Assembly (NCBI RefSeq): GCF_009760925.1
Contig: NZ_VRLV01000008.1
Location: 248,001 to 312,000 of the forward strand
Length of the DNA stretch: 64,000 nt
Source: Nonomuraea typhae
Lineage (GTDB): Bacteria; Actinomycetota; Actinomycetes; Streptosporangiales; Streptosporangiaceae
Direction: 5' to 3'
Below are positions 16,527 through 25,300 of the stretch, piece after piece; within the stretch, counting starts at the first letter, position 1, and every line of letters begins with the position of its first letter. Under the pieces are notes generated by a model, which was given only the letters and a program-made list of their open reading frames with translations, ran no database searches and was not told the origin of the DNA. A program made the translations under genes and the position numbers.

Positions 16527-16588
16527 GTATTGGACATGGTCTGGTGGCGTCTGGTGTTCTCTGCGACATGGCTACAACAGGGGGACAG

Positions 16589-18193
16589 ATGCTGGGCGGG
16601 CTGCGGCCGGAGACGCCGGCCCCGCGCCGGCGGCGGCGTCGCTGGCCGTGGGTGGTCGCCGGACTGCTCGTGCCCGCCGTCGCGGCCGGCGGCGTGGTCT
16701 GGGCGATGCGCACCGAGGGCAGCGCCGGCCAGACCGCGGACGCCTACCTGGCGGCGTGGCAGACATGGGACTACCCCGCCATGAAGGCGCTGGTCGACAA
16801 CCCGCCCGAGGACTTCGTCGAATGGCACGAGAAGCTGCGCCGCGACCTCAAGCTGGAACGCCAGTCGTTCCGCGCGGTCAGGAGCGGCGGGGTCTTCGCC
16901 GCCACCGCCGAGGACCTCGGCTTCGAGAACTTCGCCGCCGGCCTCATCGGGCGGGGGCCCGACCTGGAGTACGAGGGCAAGCTCAAGCTGGTCGAGAAGG
17001 ACCGCCGCTGGAAGGTCGCCTGGTCGCCCGCCACCCTCCACCCCGAGCTCAAGCCGGGCCGGTCGTTGCGGCTGGACATGGGCGAGGACGAGACCGTCCC
17101 GGTCCTGGCCGCCGACGGCAGCCCCATCGACGGCGCCGGCGTGCCCGGATCGGTGCGGCAGATCGTGGGCGGGCTCAAGGAGAAGTACAAGGACCTGCTG
17201 ACGGTGCCCAACGCCGCGAAGATCAACCTCTATGAGGACGGCGACAAGCTGGTCAAGACCGTGGAGGAGGTCGGCGCCAAGAAGCGCGCGCCGCTCAAGA
17301 CCACCCTGGACCTGCGCGTGCACGAGGCCGGCGCGAACGCCCTCAAGCTCACCAAGAAGCCCGCCGCCCTGGTCGCCCTGCGCCCCTCCAGCGGCGAGAT
17401 CCTGGCCGTCGTCAACAACCGCGGCGGCTTCGACCGGGCGCTCATGGGCAAGTACCCGCCCGGCTCCACGTTCAAGGTCGTCACCGCCTCCGCACTGGTC
17501 GCCGACGGCCTGTCACCCGCGCAGACGGTCAAGTGCCCCGCCGAGCAGAACATCGGCGGCTTCCCCTTCCACAACGCCGGCTACCGCGACTTCGGCACCC
17601 TGCCCTTCCGCGACGCCTTCGCCCACTCGTGCAACACGACCTTCGGCGCCATGACCGTGGACTCGCTCGGCTCCAACCGGCTGGCCAAGGTGGCCGGCGA
17701 CTTCGGCTTCGGCGTGCCCATCGACCCGGGCGTGCCGGCGGTGCGCGCCGACTTCCCCGCCGCCAAGGACGCCACCGACCTCGCCTCGGCCTCCATCGGC
17801 CAGGGCCGGGTGCTGGCCAGCCCGCTCAACATGGCCGCCGTGGCCGCCGCCATCGCCTCCGGCGTCTGGCAGCCGCCGCGCCTCGTGCCCGCCGCCTTGG
17901 TCCCGAAGGACGGCGAGGCCCGCCGCCCGCTGGAGGACGGGGTGGTGAAGGCGCTGCGCACGCTCATGCCCGCCGTCGTCTCCGAGGGCACCGCCCACAA
18001 CGTGCCCTTCCCCGCGGGTACGGCCGGCAAGACCGGAACCGCGGAGTACGGCTCGGGCAAGGAGCCCCCGGCCCACTCCTGGTTCATCGGCTACAAGGGC
18101 GACCTGGCCTTCTCCGTGATCGTGGAAGGCGGCGGCGCGGGCTCGGCGGTGGCCGCCCCGATCGCCGCCACGTTCCTGAAGGCGCTGCCCTAA
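16589..18193 (+). CDS. Class B-type penicillin-binding protein with MecA-N (NTF2-like) domain
   Basis: 534 residues from ATG 16589, which follows GGGGGA; alternative in-frame starts are ATG 16568 and GTG 16544. An Arg-rich cytoplasmic tail precedes one membrane anchor (~20-40). Residues ~48-165 match the NTF2-like MecA N-terminal domain. The transpeptidase domain carries S293-TF-K296 (in YPPGSTFK), S347-CN and K481-TG (KTGTAEY), all intact. It should cross-link peptidoglycan outside the membrane. It diverges from a lysR-beta-lactamase-like operon, suggesting a low-affinity or inducible PBP. The stop overlaps the convergent HAD gene by 4 bp. Confidence 0.88.
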   Translation: MLGGLRPETPAPRRRRRRWPWVVAGLLVPAVAAGGVVWAMRTEGSAGQTADAYLAAWQTWDYPAMKALVDNPPEDFVEWHEKLRRDLKLERQSFRAVRSGGVFAATAEDLGFENFAAGLIGRGPDLEYEGKLKLVEKDRRWKVAWSPATLHPELKPGRSLRLDMGEDETVPVLAADGSPIDGAGVPGSVRQIVGGLKEKYKDLLTVPNAAKINLYEDGDKLVKTVEEVGAKKRAPLKTTLDLRVHEAGANALKLTKKPAALVALRPSSGEILAVVNNRGGFDRALMGKYPPGSTFKVVTASALVADGLSPAQTVKCPAEQNIGGFPFHNAGYRDFGTLPFRDAFAHSCNTTFGAMTVDSLGSNRLAKVAGDFGFGVPIDPGVPAVRADFPAAKDATDLASASIGQGRVLASPLNMAAVAAAIASGVWQPPRLVPAALVPKDGEARRPLEDGVVKALRTLMPAVVSEGTAHNVPFPAGTAGKTGTAEYGSGKEPPAHSWFIGYKGDLAFSVIVEGGGAGSAVAAPIAATFLKALP

Positions 18194-18897
18194 CCGGCCT
18201 TGCGGTCCAGCGGCGCGGTGAGCCCGGCGACCGCCGCGACCACCTCGGAGGCGTTGGTCAGGTCGGGCAGCACCAGGTCGGCCCCGGCCTCGCGCAGCTC
18301 GCTGGCCATGGAGCGCCCGGAGGCGACGCCGATCACCGCCGCCCCGCCGATCTTGGCGGCCTGAACGTCCCGGGTGGAGTCGCCGATCACCACCGTGTTG
18401 GCGGCGGTGAACGGCGTGCCGGTGCGCTGTTTGGCCCGCCCCTGCGCCACCTGCAGCAGCGTGGCCTTGGGGTAGACCTCCTCGCCGTAGCCGCCGAGGT
18501 CGAAGTCGACGTACTTGTCCAGGCCGAACGCCTTCAGCTTGTGCACGGCGTTGCTCTTGATGGTCCCGGTCAGCACGGTCTGCACCACTCCGTCGAGCCG
18601 GGCGACCGCCTTGAGCGCGTCTCTGGCCCCGGGCATCATCCGCCCCTCCGCGGCCAGCCGCTTGCGCCGGTCGGCGAAGGCCATGGCCAGCGCCGACAGG
18701 AACCTCGGCAGGTGGGCGTCCTCGGCCACGACCCCGTTGACGGCCAGCGTCTCGAAGACGATCTCGGAGTCCGGCCGGCCCAGCGCCGGGGCCAGCTTGA
18801 CCAGGGGACGCCCGGTCACGACACGGAACGCCTCGGCATAGGCGTCCCTGGTCACGATCGCGACGTCGACCAGCGTGAGGTCGACGTTCCAGAGCAC
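18190..18897 (-). CDS. HAD-family phosphatase
   Basis: 235 residues from GTG 18897. The N terminus LWNVDLTLVD is HAD motif I with Asp nucleophile and acid/base Asp; LTGTIKSNAVHKLKAFGL is motif II, and VVIGDSTRDVQAAKIGG is motif IV. The helical cap lies at ~15-80, so it is a phosphoglycolate phosphatase/haloacid dehalogenase-like small-molecule phosphatase. The best ribosome site, AGGAGG, is 17 bases before this GTG but only 5 bases before an in-frame ATC that would add INRL, a residue pattern common at the N terminus of such proteins. The true start is therefore uncertain. Confidence 0.85.
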   Translation of the reverse strand: MLWNVDLTLVDVAIVTRDAYAEAFRVVTGRPLVKLAPALGRPDSEIVFETLAVNGVVAEDAHLPRFLSALAMAFADRRKRLAAEGRMMPGARDALKAVARLDGVVQTVLTGTIKSNAVHKLKAFGLDKYVDFDLGGYGEEVYPKATLLQVAQGRAKQRTGTPFTAANTVVIGDSTRDVQAAKIGGAAVIGVASGRSMASELREAGADLVLPDLTNASEVVAAVAGLTAPLDRKAG

Positions 18898-18996
18898 AAG
18901 GCGGTTGATGGCAGCCTCCTGAGGGGGTCCATGTCAGGGTACGGCTCCCGCCCCCGCGAGGCCTCCCGGCGAGGGCATTTAAGCATGATTGCCGGA

Positions 18997-19956
18997 TCAG
19001 CCGCCCTTGCGGGCCCGGGCCGCTCTGCGCTTGCCCTCGTGCATGGCCTGCACGCGGGCGATCGGGATCGTGTGCCCCTCGGCGATCAGGTCCTCGGGCA
19101 GGGCCTGCGGCTCCGGCATGCCCTCGGCCCACGGGTCGGCGCCCGCCAGCAGCCCGGGGGCGGTCCGGATGGTGAAGTCGGCCGGGGTGACCCGGTCGAG
19201 GTCGGCCCACTGCACCGGGAAGGAGACCGGGACGCCGGGCCGTACCCGGGGGCTGTAGGCGGCCACGACGGTGGCGCCGCCCGCGCGGGTGGAGTCGAGG
19301 AAGACCTTGCCGCCGCGGTCCTCGCGGATGAACGCGGTGGTGGCCAGGGCGGGGTCGAGCCGCTCGGCGCGGGCGGCGACGGCACGGGTGGCCGCCGCGA
19401 GGTCCTCGACGCCGGTGCCCGGCGCGACGGGGACGAACACGTGCACGCCCTTGGCGCCGCTGGTCTTCACCGCGCCCTCCAGCCCGTCGTTCCGCAGCGC
19501 CTCACGCACGAGCAGGGCCGCCTGTACGGCCAGCCCGAAGGCGCCGTCCTCGGCCGGCGGGTCGAGGTCGAGGATGAGGTGGGTCGGCCGGTCCCCCTGG
19601 AACAGGGACGGGTGGTATTCGACGGCCCGCTGGTTGGCGAACCACAGGAGGGTCTTCCTGTCGTCGCAGACGGCGTAGGTCACCTCGCGGTGCGAGCTCT
19701 CGGCCCAGTGGGTGACGCTCCTGATCCAGGCGGGGGCGTATTTGGGCAGGTTCTTCTGCATGAAGGGCGGCTGGCCGGGCCGTACCCGGATGACCGACAG
19801 CGCGCGGCCGGTCAGCGCGGGCACGAGCCGGTCGCCGACGGCGTCGAGGTAGTCGACGAGTTCCCGCTTGGTGGCCTCGGCGCCGTCGAACAGCGGCTGG
19901 TCGAGGTTGGTCAGCTCGACGCCGTCACGCGTCTCTTCTTTGCCCACCGGTCCCAC
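18997..19956 (-). CDS. LigD-type polymerase/primase domain protein (NHEJ)
   Basis: 319 residues, consisting only of the LigD polymerase (archaeo-eukaryotic primase-like) domain. Recognisable elements are VIRVRPGQPPFMQKNLP near residue 60, the metal-binding LILDLDPP (catalytic Asp pair), and VKTSGAKGVHVFVPV, the conserved nucleotide-binding block. Such enzymes add ribonucleotides or deoxynucleotides at breaks in bacterial non-homologous end joining with Ku and a DNA ligase. Neither Ku nor a ligase gene is in the window. The C terminus is Lys/Arg-rich. It lies 13 bp downstream of another HAD gene on the same strand. Confidence 0.9.
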   Translation of the reverse strand: MGPVGKEETRDGVELTNLDQPLFDGAEATKRELVDYLDAVGDRLVPALTGRALSVIRVRPGQPPFMQKNLPKYAPAWIRSVTHWAESSHREVTYAVCDDRKTLLWFANQRAVEYHPSLFQGDRPTHLILDLDPPAEDGAFGLAVQAALLVREALRNDGLEGAVKTSGAKGVHVFVPVAPGTGVEDLAAATRAVAARAERLDPALATTAFIREDRGGKVFLDSTRAGGATVVAAYSPRVRPGVPVSFPVQWADLDRVTPADFTIRTAPGLLAGADPWAEGMPEPQALPEDLIAEGHTIPIARVQAMHEGKRRAARARKGG

Positions 19957-19969
19957 GATGCCAAAGGAC

Positions 19970-20596
19970 TCACGCGTAGGCCAGGGCCGCGGCCAGGGTG
20001 TCGACGACCGGGTGGCCGGTGGCCGCGAGGTCGGCCCTGCTGGTCATGCCGCCGGTGTAGAGCACGGCCTTGGCGCCGACGTGGCGGGCGGCCAGCCCGT
20101 CGTCCACGCTGTCGCCGATCACCAGGACGTCGGCCGGGTCGACGCCGATGGCGGCGATGTGCGCGGTCATGTGCGCCGCCTTCTCACCGCCGAGGGTGCC
20201 GAGCAGGCCGTCGATCCTGGTGAAGTGGCGGTCGATCGCGAACGACTCGACCAGCGGGACGAGGTGCGCGTGCGGCGCCATCGAGCAGAGCGACTGGGTG
20301 CCGCCCCAGCTCTCCAGCGTGGCGGCCGCGTCCGCGGCCAGGTTGCAGGCCGCGACCAGGCGGAAGTAGTTCTCGTGGAAGCCGTCGTCGAGTCGCTGCC
20401 ACTCCCCGTCTTCGAGCGCGCGGCCGAGCATGCGCTCGTAGGCGAGCCAGATGGGGCGGGTGTAGACGGCGCGGAAGCCGTCCGCGTCGAGCAGGGGCAG
20501 GCCGTAGGGCTTGAACACCTCGTTGGTGGCGCCGACGACCGCGTCGACGTCGTGGAAAAGAGTGCCGTTCCAGTCCCAGATGATGTGTTTTGTCAT
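19970..20596 (-). CDS. HAD-superfamily phosphatase (PGPase-like)
   Basis: 208 residues. Motif I is IIWDWNGTLFHDVDAV at the N terminus (Asp nucleophile; the second position is Trp-Asn, an accepted variant), motif II is the SMAPH region, and motif IV is VLVIGDSVDDGLAARHVGAKAV. A four-helix cap lies between. It resembles phosphoglycolate phosphatase-like and nucleotide phosphatase enzymes; substrate unknown. It precedes the LigD-polymerase gene by 13 bp and may be cotranscribed, which could hint at nucleotide or DNA-end processing, but this is speculation. Confidence 0.85.
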   Translation of the reverse strand: MTKHIIWDWNGTLFHDVDAVVGATNEVFKPYGLPLLDADGFRAVYTRPIWLAYERMLGRALEDGEWQRLDDGFHENYFRLVAACNLAADAAATLESWGGTQSLCSMAPHAHLVPLVESFAIDRHFTRIDGLLGTLGGEKAAHMTAHIAAIGVDPADVLVIGDSVDDGLAARHVGAKAVLYTGGMTSRADLAATGHPVVDTLAAALAYA

Positions 20597-20627
20597 GTCC
20601 CTACCAGCCTAACGGTCCTGAGCCCGA

Positions 20628-21077
20628 TCAGCCGCAGGCCGTCGCGGTCTTGCCGTTGGCGAAGGACTTGGTGTGCCTGGCGGTGGCGTACCCCCAGGCG
20701 CAGATCTTGGCTCCCTCGATCATGTCGCCCCAGTGGTGGCTGCGGCCCTTGCCGTAGGTGAACTGGACCATCCGGGTGCCGTTGCGGTTGGGCTTCTCGA
20801 GGATGACCCGGATGATGCCGGAGTCGAGCGGGGAGACCCAGATCTCCGTCCAGTTGGTCTTGCACGCGCGCGACCACATGAGCTTGATCGTGCCGTAGGT
20901 GCCCTTCTTGCCCGCCTGCACGAGCGTGCTCTGCTTGGAGACGATCGCCGAGGACGCGCAGCCCGTCTTGTAGGGGTCCTTGCGGTCGTAGTTCGTGGCG
21001 GCGTGCGCGGCGGGGGACATCGTGGCGAGAAGCGCCCCGGTCGCGGCGACTCCGGCTACCACTGCGCGGATACTCAC
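20628..21077 (-). CDS. Secreted DUF2690 domain protein
   Basis: 149 residues from GTG 21077, chosen because GAAGGAG lies 9 bases upstream. A Sec signal peptide ends in SPAAHA-ATN (cleavage near residue 26). The mature part matches DUF2690: DPYKTGC, a Cys-paired beta-rich core with GTIKLMWSRACKTNWTEIW, and a C-terminal GKTATACG. Four Cys suggest two disulfides. DUF2690 proteins are small, extracellular and often produced in quantity by actinomycetes; function unknown. A promoter-like TTGACT / TAGGGT pair lies upstream. Confidence 0.85.
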   Translation of the reverse strand: MSIRAVVAGVAATGALLATMSPAAHAATNYDRKDPYKTGCASSAIVSKQSTLVQAGKKGTYGTIKLMWSRACKTNWTEIWVSPLDSGIIRVILEKPNRNGTRMVQFTYGKGRSHHWGDMIEGAKICAWGYATARHTKSFANGKTATACG

Positions 21078-21120
21078 TGAGCGTGACTCCTTCGTGTCAT
21101 CCGACAGGTCAACCTTCGGC

Positions 21121-21151
21121 ACCCTACAAGCGGACACCACGAAAGAGTCAA
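21121..21151 (-). promoter_or_regulatory. Promoter-like sequence for the DUF2690 gene
   Basis: On the minus strand, TTGACT (complement of 21146-21151) and TAGGGT (21121-21126) are separated by 19 bases, about 45 bases upstream of the GTG start. The spacing is slightly long. Confidence 0.4.
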
Positions 21152-21176
21152 GAAATATCCACAAAATAGGTCGGCC

Positions 21177-21683
21177 TTAATGGAGGAGATCAGGGATCTC
21201 CTGGGTCGCGTACCACATCAGCTCGTGGGCCTCCGCCCCGTCCACGGTGAAGCGGGCGTCGTCGTCGCCCTCGTCGGAGGCGGGCAGCGCGGCGATGGCC
21301 GCCTCGATGTCGGGCACGGCATAGAGGTCGTCCACGTGCACCGCGGCCACCTTGGCCAAGGGGACCGAGTCGGCCAGCCGTACCCTGGCCCGCTCCTCGA
21401 GGTCGGCGCCCGCGATCGCCGCGCCGTCGGTGACCTCCGCGGCGATCACCACGCGCCGGGACGCCGCGTCCACGCCGTCGGCGCGGTCGGCGGCCAGCAT
21501 GCGCAGCGAGGCGCGGGCGGCCTCGGTCAGCGCGACGTACTCGAGCTCTTCCGTGTCGCCTGAGGCGTACCACTCGGTGAGCGAGGGGGTCACCGCGTAG
21601 CCGATCAGCGGGGCCGGGCCGATCTCGCCCGCTGCGACCGCCTTGGCCAGCGCGGGGAGCGTGCACGGCAGATAGACGCGCAT
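21177..21683 (-). CDS. DUF6912-family hypothetical protein
   Basis: 168 residues of an actinobacteria-specific family. Conserved elements are the N-terminal MRVYLPCTLPALA, the TPSLTEWYASGDTEELEYVA segment and the C-terminal HELMWYATQEIPDLL. It is soluble, acidic and has no recognised catalytic motif. It lies 31 bp downstream of a HAD hydrolase gene on the same strand, an arrangement that could be operonic. Function unknown. Confidence 0.82.
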   Translation of the reverse strand: MRVYLPCTLPALAKAVAAGEIGPAPLIGYAVTPSLTEWYASGDTEELEYVALTEAARASLRMLAADRADGVDAASRRVVIAAEVTDGAAIAGADLEERARVRLADSVPLAKVAAVHVDDLYAVPDIEAAIAALPASDEGDDDARFTVDGAEAHELMWYATQEIPDLLH

Positions 21684-21714
21684 GATGTGCCTTTCCGAGA
21701 AATCAAGAGCTCTA

Positions 21715-22359
21715 TCATGCCCGCCGCAGCGGCACGCGGAGGAGCGTCTCGAGTTCGGCGATGGTCGTGTCCGGGCCGAGGTGGTGGATTCCGGTGATTC
21801 CGAGGCCCTGCGCGGCCACGATGTTCGCCTCGATGTCGTCGACGAACACGCAGCTCCCGCCGGGCAGGCCGACCTTCTCCAGCGCGTGCATGAAGATCCG
21901 CGGCTCCGGCTTGCGCATCCCCACCTCGCCGGAGATCACCACGGCGTCGAACACCTCGTCCCAGTCGTCCCGCGGGTAGGTGTTGGACCAGGAGTTCGAC
22001 AGCAGGCAGGTCTTGACCCCGGCGCCCCGGGCGAGTCGCAACATGTCGTACATGGCGTCCACCCGGTCGAACGCGGCGAACATCCGATCCAGCAGCCCCT
22101 CCGCCACCGGCGGTAGCCCGTCCACGGTCAGCAGCCGCGCCGCCAGGTCCCGCTCGAACGCCGCTCCGGACATCTCCCCGCGCTCCAGCGCGTGCACGAC
22201 GTTCTCGCCGTCGCCGTTGTACGCGTGGTCGATGAGCTCGCGCATCACCTGGCGGTAGTGGCCGCCGTCGATGCGATCCGCCTCGATCCACTTCGCGATC
22301 GAGTCGGACAGGCTGGTCGTGAGCACGCCGCCCCAGTCGATCAACACGCCTGCGATCAC
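21715..22359 (-). CDS. HAD-family hydrolase (haloacid dehalogenase/epoxide-hydrolase-N-like)
   Basis: 214 residues. Motif I is GVLIDWGGVLTTS (Asp nucleophile followed by Trp-Gly-Gly, as in the subfamily of sEH-N and YihX phosphatases), motif II is LLSNSWSNTY, motif III is the Lys of GMRKPEPRIF and motif IV is VFVDDIEANIVAAQGLG. Substrate unknown. It begins 28 bp after the caspase-WD40 gene on the same strand and may be cotranscribed with it. Confidence 0.87.
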   Translation of the reverse strand: MIAGVLIDWGGVLTTSLSDSIAKWIEADRIDGGHYRQVMRELIDHAYNGDGENVVHALERGEMSGAAFERDLAARLLTVDGLPPVAEGLLDRMFAAFDRVDAMYDMLRLARGAGVKTCLLSNSWSNTYPRDDWDEVFDAVVISGEVGMRKPEPRIFMHALEKVGLPGGSCVFVDDIEANIVAAQGLGITGIHHLGPDTTIAELETLLRVPLRRA

Positions 22360-22387
22360 GGAGACCTCCCGCCGGTGAAATGTCGTT

Positions 22388-25300
22388 CTAGGGTAATTCC
22401 ACCTCGAACGCGGCCAGCCCCCGGTCCGTCGCCACCCACAGAAGCCCCGGCTCGGCGAGCACGAGATCGTGCACCTCCGCCTCCAGCTCGATCCTCAGGT
22501 ACGGCTCCGCCGCCCCCAGCCGCCACAGCCCCACGACACCACTGGTCTCGGCCACGGCCGCCACCTCGCCGAGCACGGCGAACGCGACGGCCCGCGCGAC
22601 GAGGTCCCGGGCGCGCCGGTAACGCCCGCCGGGGCGGGCGCCGGTGTACACCTGGACCGCGGCGCCCGGCTCGGCCAGCAGAAGCACGACGGAGCCCGCC
22701 GCGGTCGCGGCGTGGGCGAGGTGGTGCACCGAACGGGGCGGCGTCAGGAGCCTGCGCCACCACGGCAGCATCCGGATCCAGCTCCGGCGCCGCCGGTCGA
22801 GGTCCCACACGCCGATCCGGCCGTCGGCCCCCGCGGTCACGGCGACCCGCCCGCCTTCGGCCAGCCGCCCCAGGGCGACCGCGAGGACGGGCCGCGTGTG
22901 TCCTCTGAGCACCCGGGCGGCCTTTCCCACGGCGAGGTCCCAGAGCACCGCGTTGTTGGTGTGCCCGCCGGTCAGCGCGAACCCGCCGGAGGCGGCGGCG
23001 CAGGTCGGGAAGCGCAGCGGGTCGGCGGGGAACGTCCTGGCGGCCGCCCCGGACCCGGGCTCGACGATCACGCACGACTGGTCCCAGGTGAAGGCCACCA
23101 GGGCACCGGCCGCCAGCGTGAAGACCGCCCACTCGCCGGCGTCGATCGTCACGAGGTCCGCGCCGGTGCGCAGGTCGTAGATCGCCAGCTCCTCCCCCAT
23201 CCCGAGAGCCGCGCCCAGCGCCCGCCCGCCGTCCACCGTCGCCCACAGGCGGAAGGCGATGTCCACGATGTCCGCGGTGCCCGCCTCGACGAAGGAGGAG
23301 TCCAGTTCCCACACCCTGACCGTCGCGTCCTCACCGCTGGTGACCTCGGCACGCACCCCGCTCGGCAACGTCACCGCCACGTGCCCGGTGATCTCGCCCC
23401 GGTGCCCGGTCAGCCGCACCGCCATGCCCTGCACCTGCGCCACGACCTCGCCGACCGGCTCCCGGGTGACCGCGACCGGCTTTACGGCCGCGAAAGGCCG
23501 GCCGTCCAGGAACGGTTCGTCGTCGATGGCGACCAGCCGCCGGCCGTCCGGCATGGGGATCTCGCCGACGGTCTCCGTGAAGCCCTTCCAGAACCACCGT
23601 CCGGTGCGCACATCCCACAGGGCGATCCTGTCCCCCAGCTCCCTTCCGGCCAGGATCGCCGTATTGTCGACGCCGCCGAAGTTGACGTCGCGGTTCCATC
23701 GCCGCCAGCCGAGGCGCGGAACCCACCGGCGGGCCTCCAGATCCCATGCCTGGCGCTTTTCCTTGCCGAAGACGAGCGTGTGCCCCTCCTCGGTACGCGC
23801 CTGGGTCAGCGACTCAGCGGTCGTCGAGACCAGCCGCTCGCCCGTGACGAGGTCCCACGCGGTGGTCCTGAGGGCTAGGCCGGTCGTCACGACCACCGGC
23901 CGGCCGCCGAGTTCGCCGAGGTCGTGCGCGATGTACCCGCCGAGCCGCCGGTTGATCACCAGACGCCACCACCGGTCGATCCGCCGCCGCCAGCGCGGCT
24001 CGCCCGAGCGCAGGTCCCACACCGACACCCCGGCCCACTGGTCGAGGATCGCCGCAGCCCCGTCGCCGGCGTCGAGCAGCAGCCTGGCCGGGCTCGCCTC
24101 GCCCAGCCGCCGCACCTCGAGCTGCTCGCCCGTCCGCACGTCCCACGTCCGCAACGTCCGGTCCGCGCCCGCCGACATCACCCGGACGCTCTCCCCCCGC
24201 CCCTCCACCGCAGCCAGGTCGGTCACCGGCCCCTCGTGCCCGGTCAGCACCCGGTGCGGCGCCTCGTAGGGCCACTGCGCCCACAACGGGACCCACGGCC
24301 GCCGCCCCTCCAGCCCGGCGATCCGCTCGGCCAGCTCCCCCGCCTCCGCCCGCCGCGCCCCCAGCTCCAGATAGCTCAGCCCCTCGGCCCGCGAGACGTG
24401 CCGCAGAAGGTGCAGCACCCGCCGGTAAACGGCCCCGGCCGCCCGCGCCGCCGCCCCCTCCGCGTACGGCAGCGCCGCCAGCAACGGCGCGGGCACCACG
24501 GCCAGCAGGTAGTCGGGATCGGTCACCAGCTCGTCCAGCCGGTGCGCCAGCGCGGCGTGGGTGGCCAGATGGCTGCGCACGTAGGGCGGCGCCTTGCCCC
24601 ACGCCGGACCGGCCCGGCCGCGCAGGAACGCCACGATCCCCCGCTCCACGTGCCCGGCGTCCCACGGCCCGCGCAGGTACTCGGCCAGCGCCGAATGGTA
24701 GAGCCGGTACACCGACAGCCCCGACTCCAGCGCCTCCACCACGTACGCCCCGGCGGCCCGGCGCAGCCAGACCAGGTCCTCGTCGCGGTAGTCCCGGCCA
24801 CTGAGGTGGGCGGCCAGCGGTGCCCACATGCCCGCCCAGGGCAGCCCGGCCCCTTGGGCGAAGGCGAGCGGGGTGAGCAGGTCACGGGCGCGACCTGCTT
24901 CGGGGCCGAGGCGCGTCTCCAGGTCCTGGTGCATGGCCTGCGCCGCCGTACCGGGGAGGGAGCTGCGCCAGGCCGTACCGCGGTCGGCCGGGACGGTGGC
25001 GACGGAGGCGAGCGTGCGGGCGGCGATGAGCGCGACGAGGAAGGAGCGCCCCGCCGCCTCGGCCACCGCGTCGGCCACGTCGGACAGGACTCCGGCGGGC
25101 GCCGAAGCGTACGGCGAGCCGGGCTCGCCCTCCACGAGCACCCGCTCGGTGTAGCGGCGCAGGCTGCCCGGATCGGCATAACGTTCGGAGTCCAGGTCGA
25201 GCACCACGGTGCCGGTCCCGAGGCGGTCCACGAGGTGCCAGCGCGTGCCGAGCAGCAGGCGCAGGCCCCGGGCGTCCTCGATGAGCGGGCGCAGGATCTC

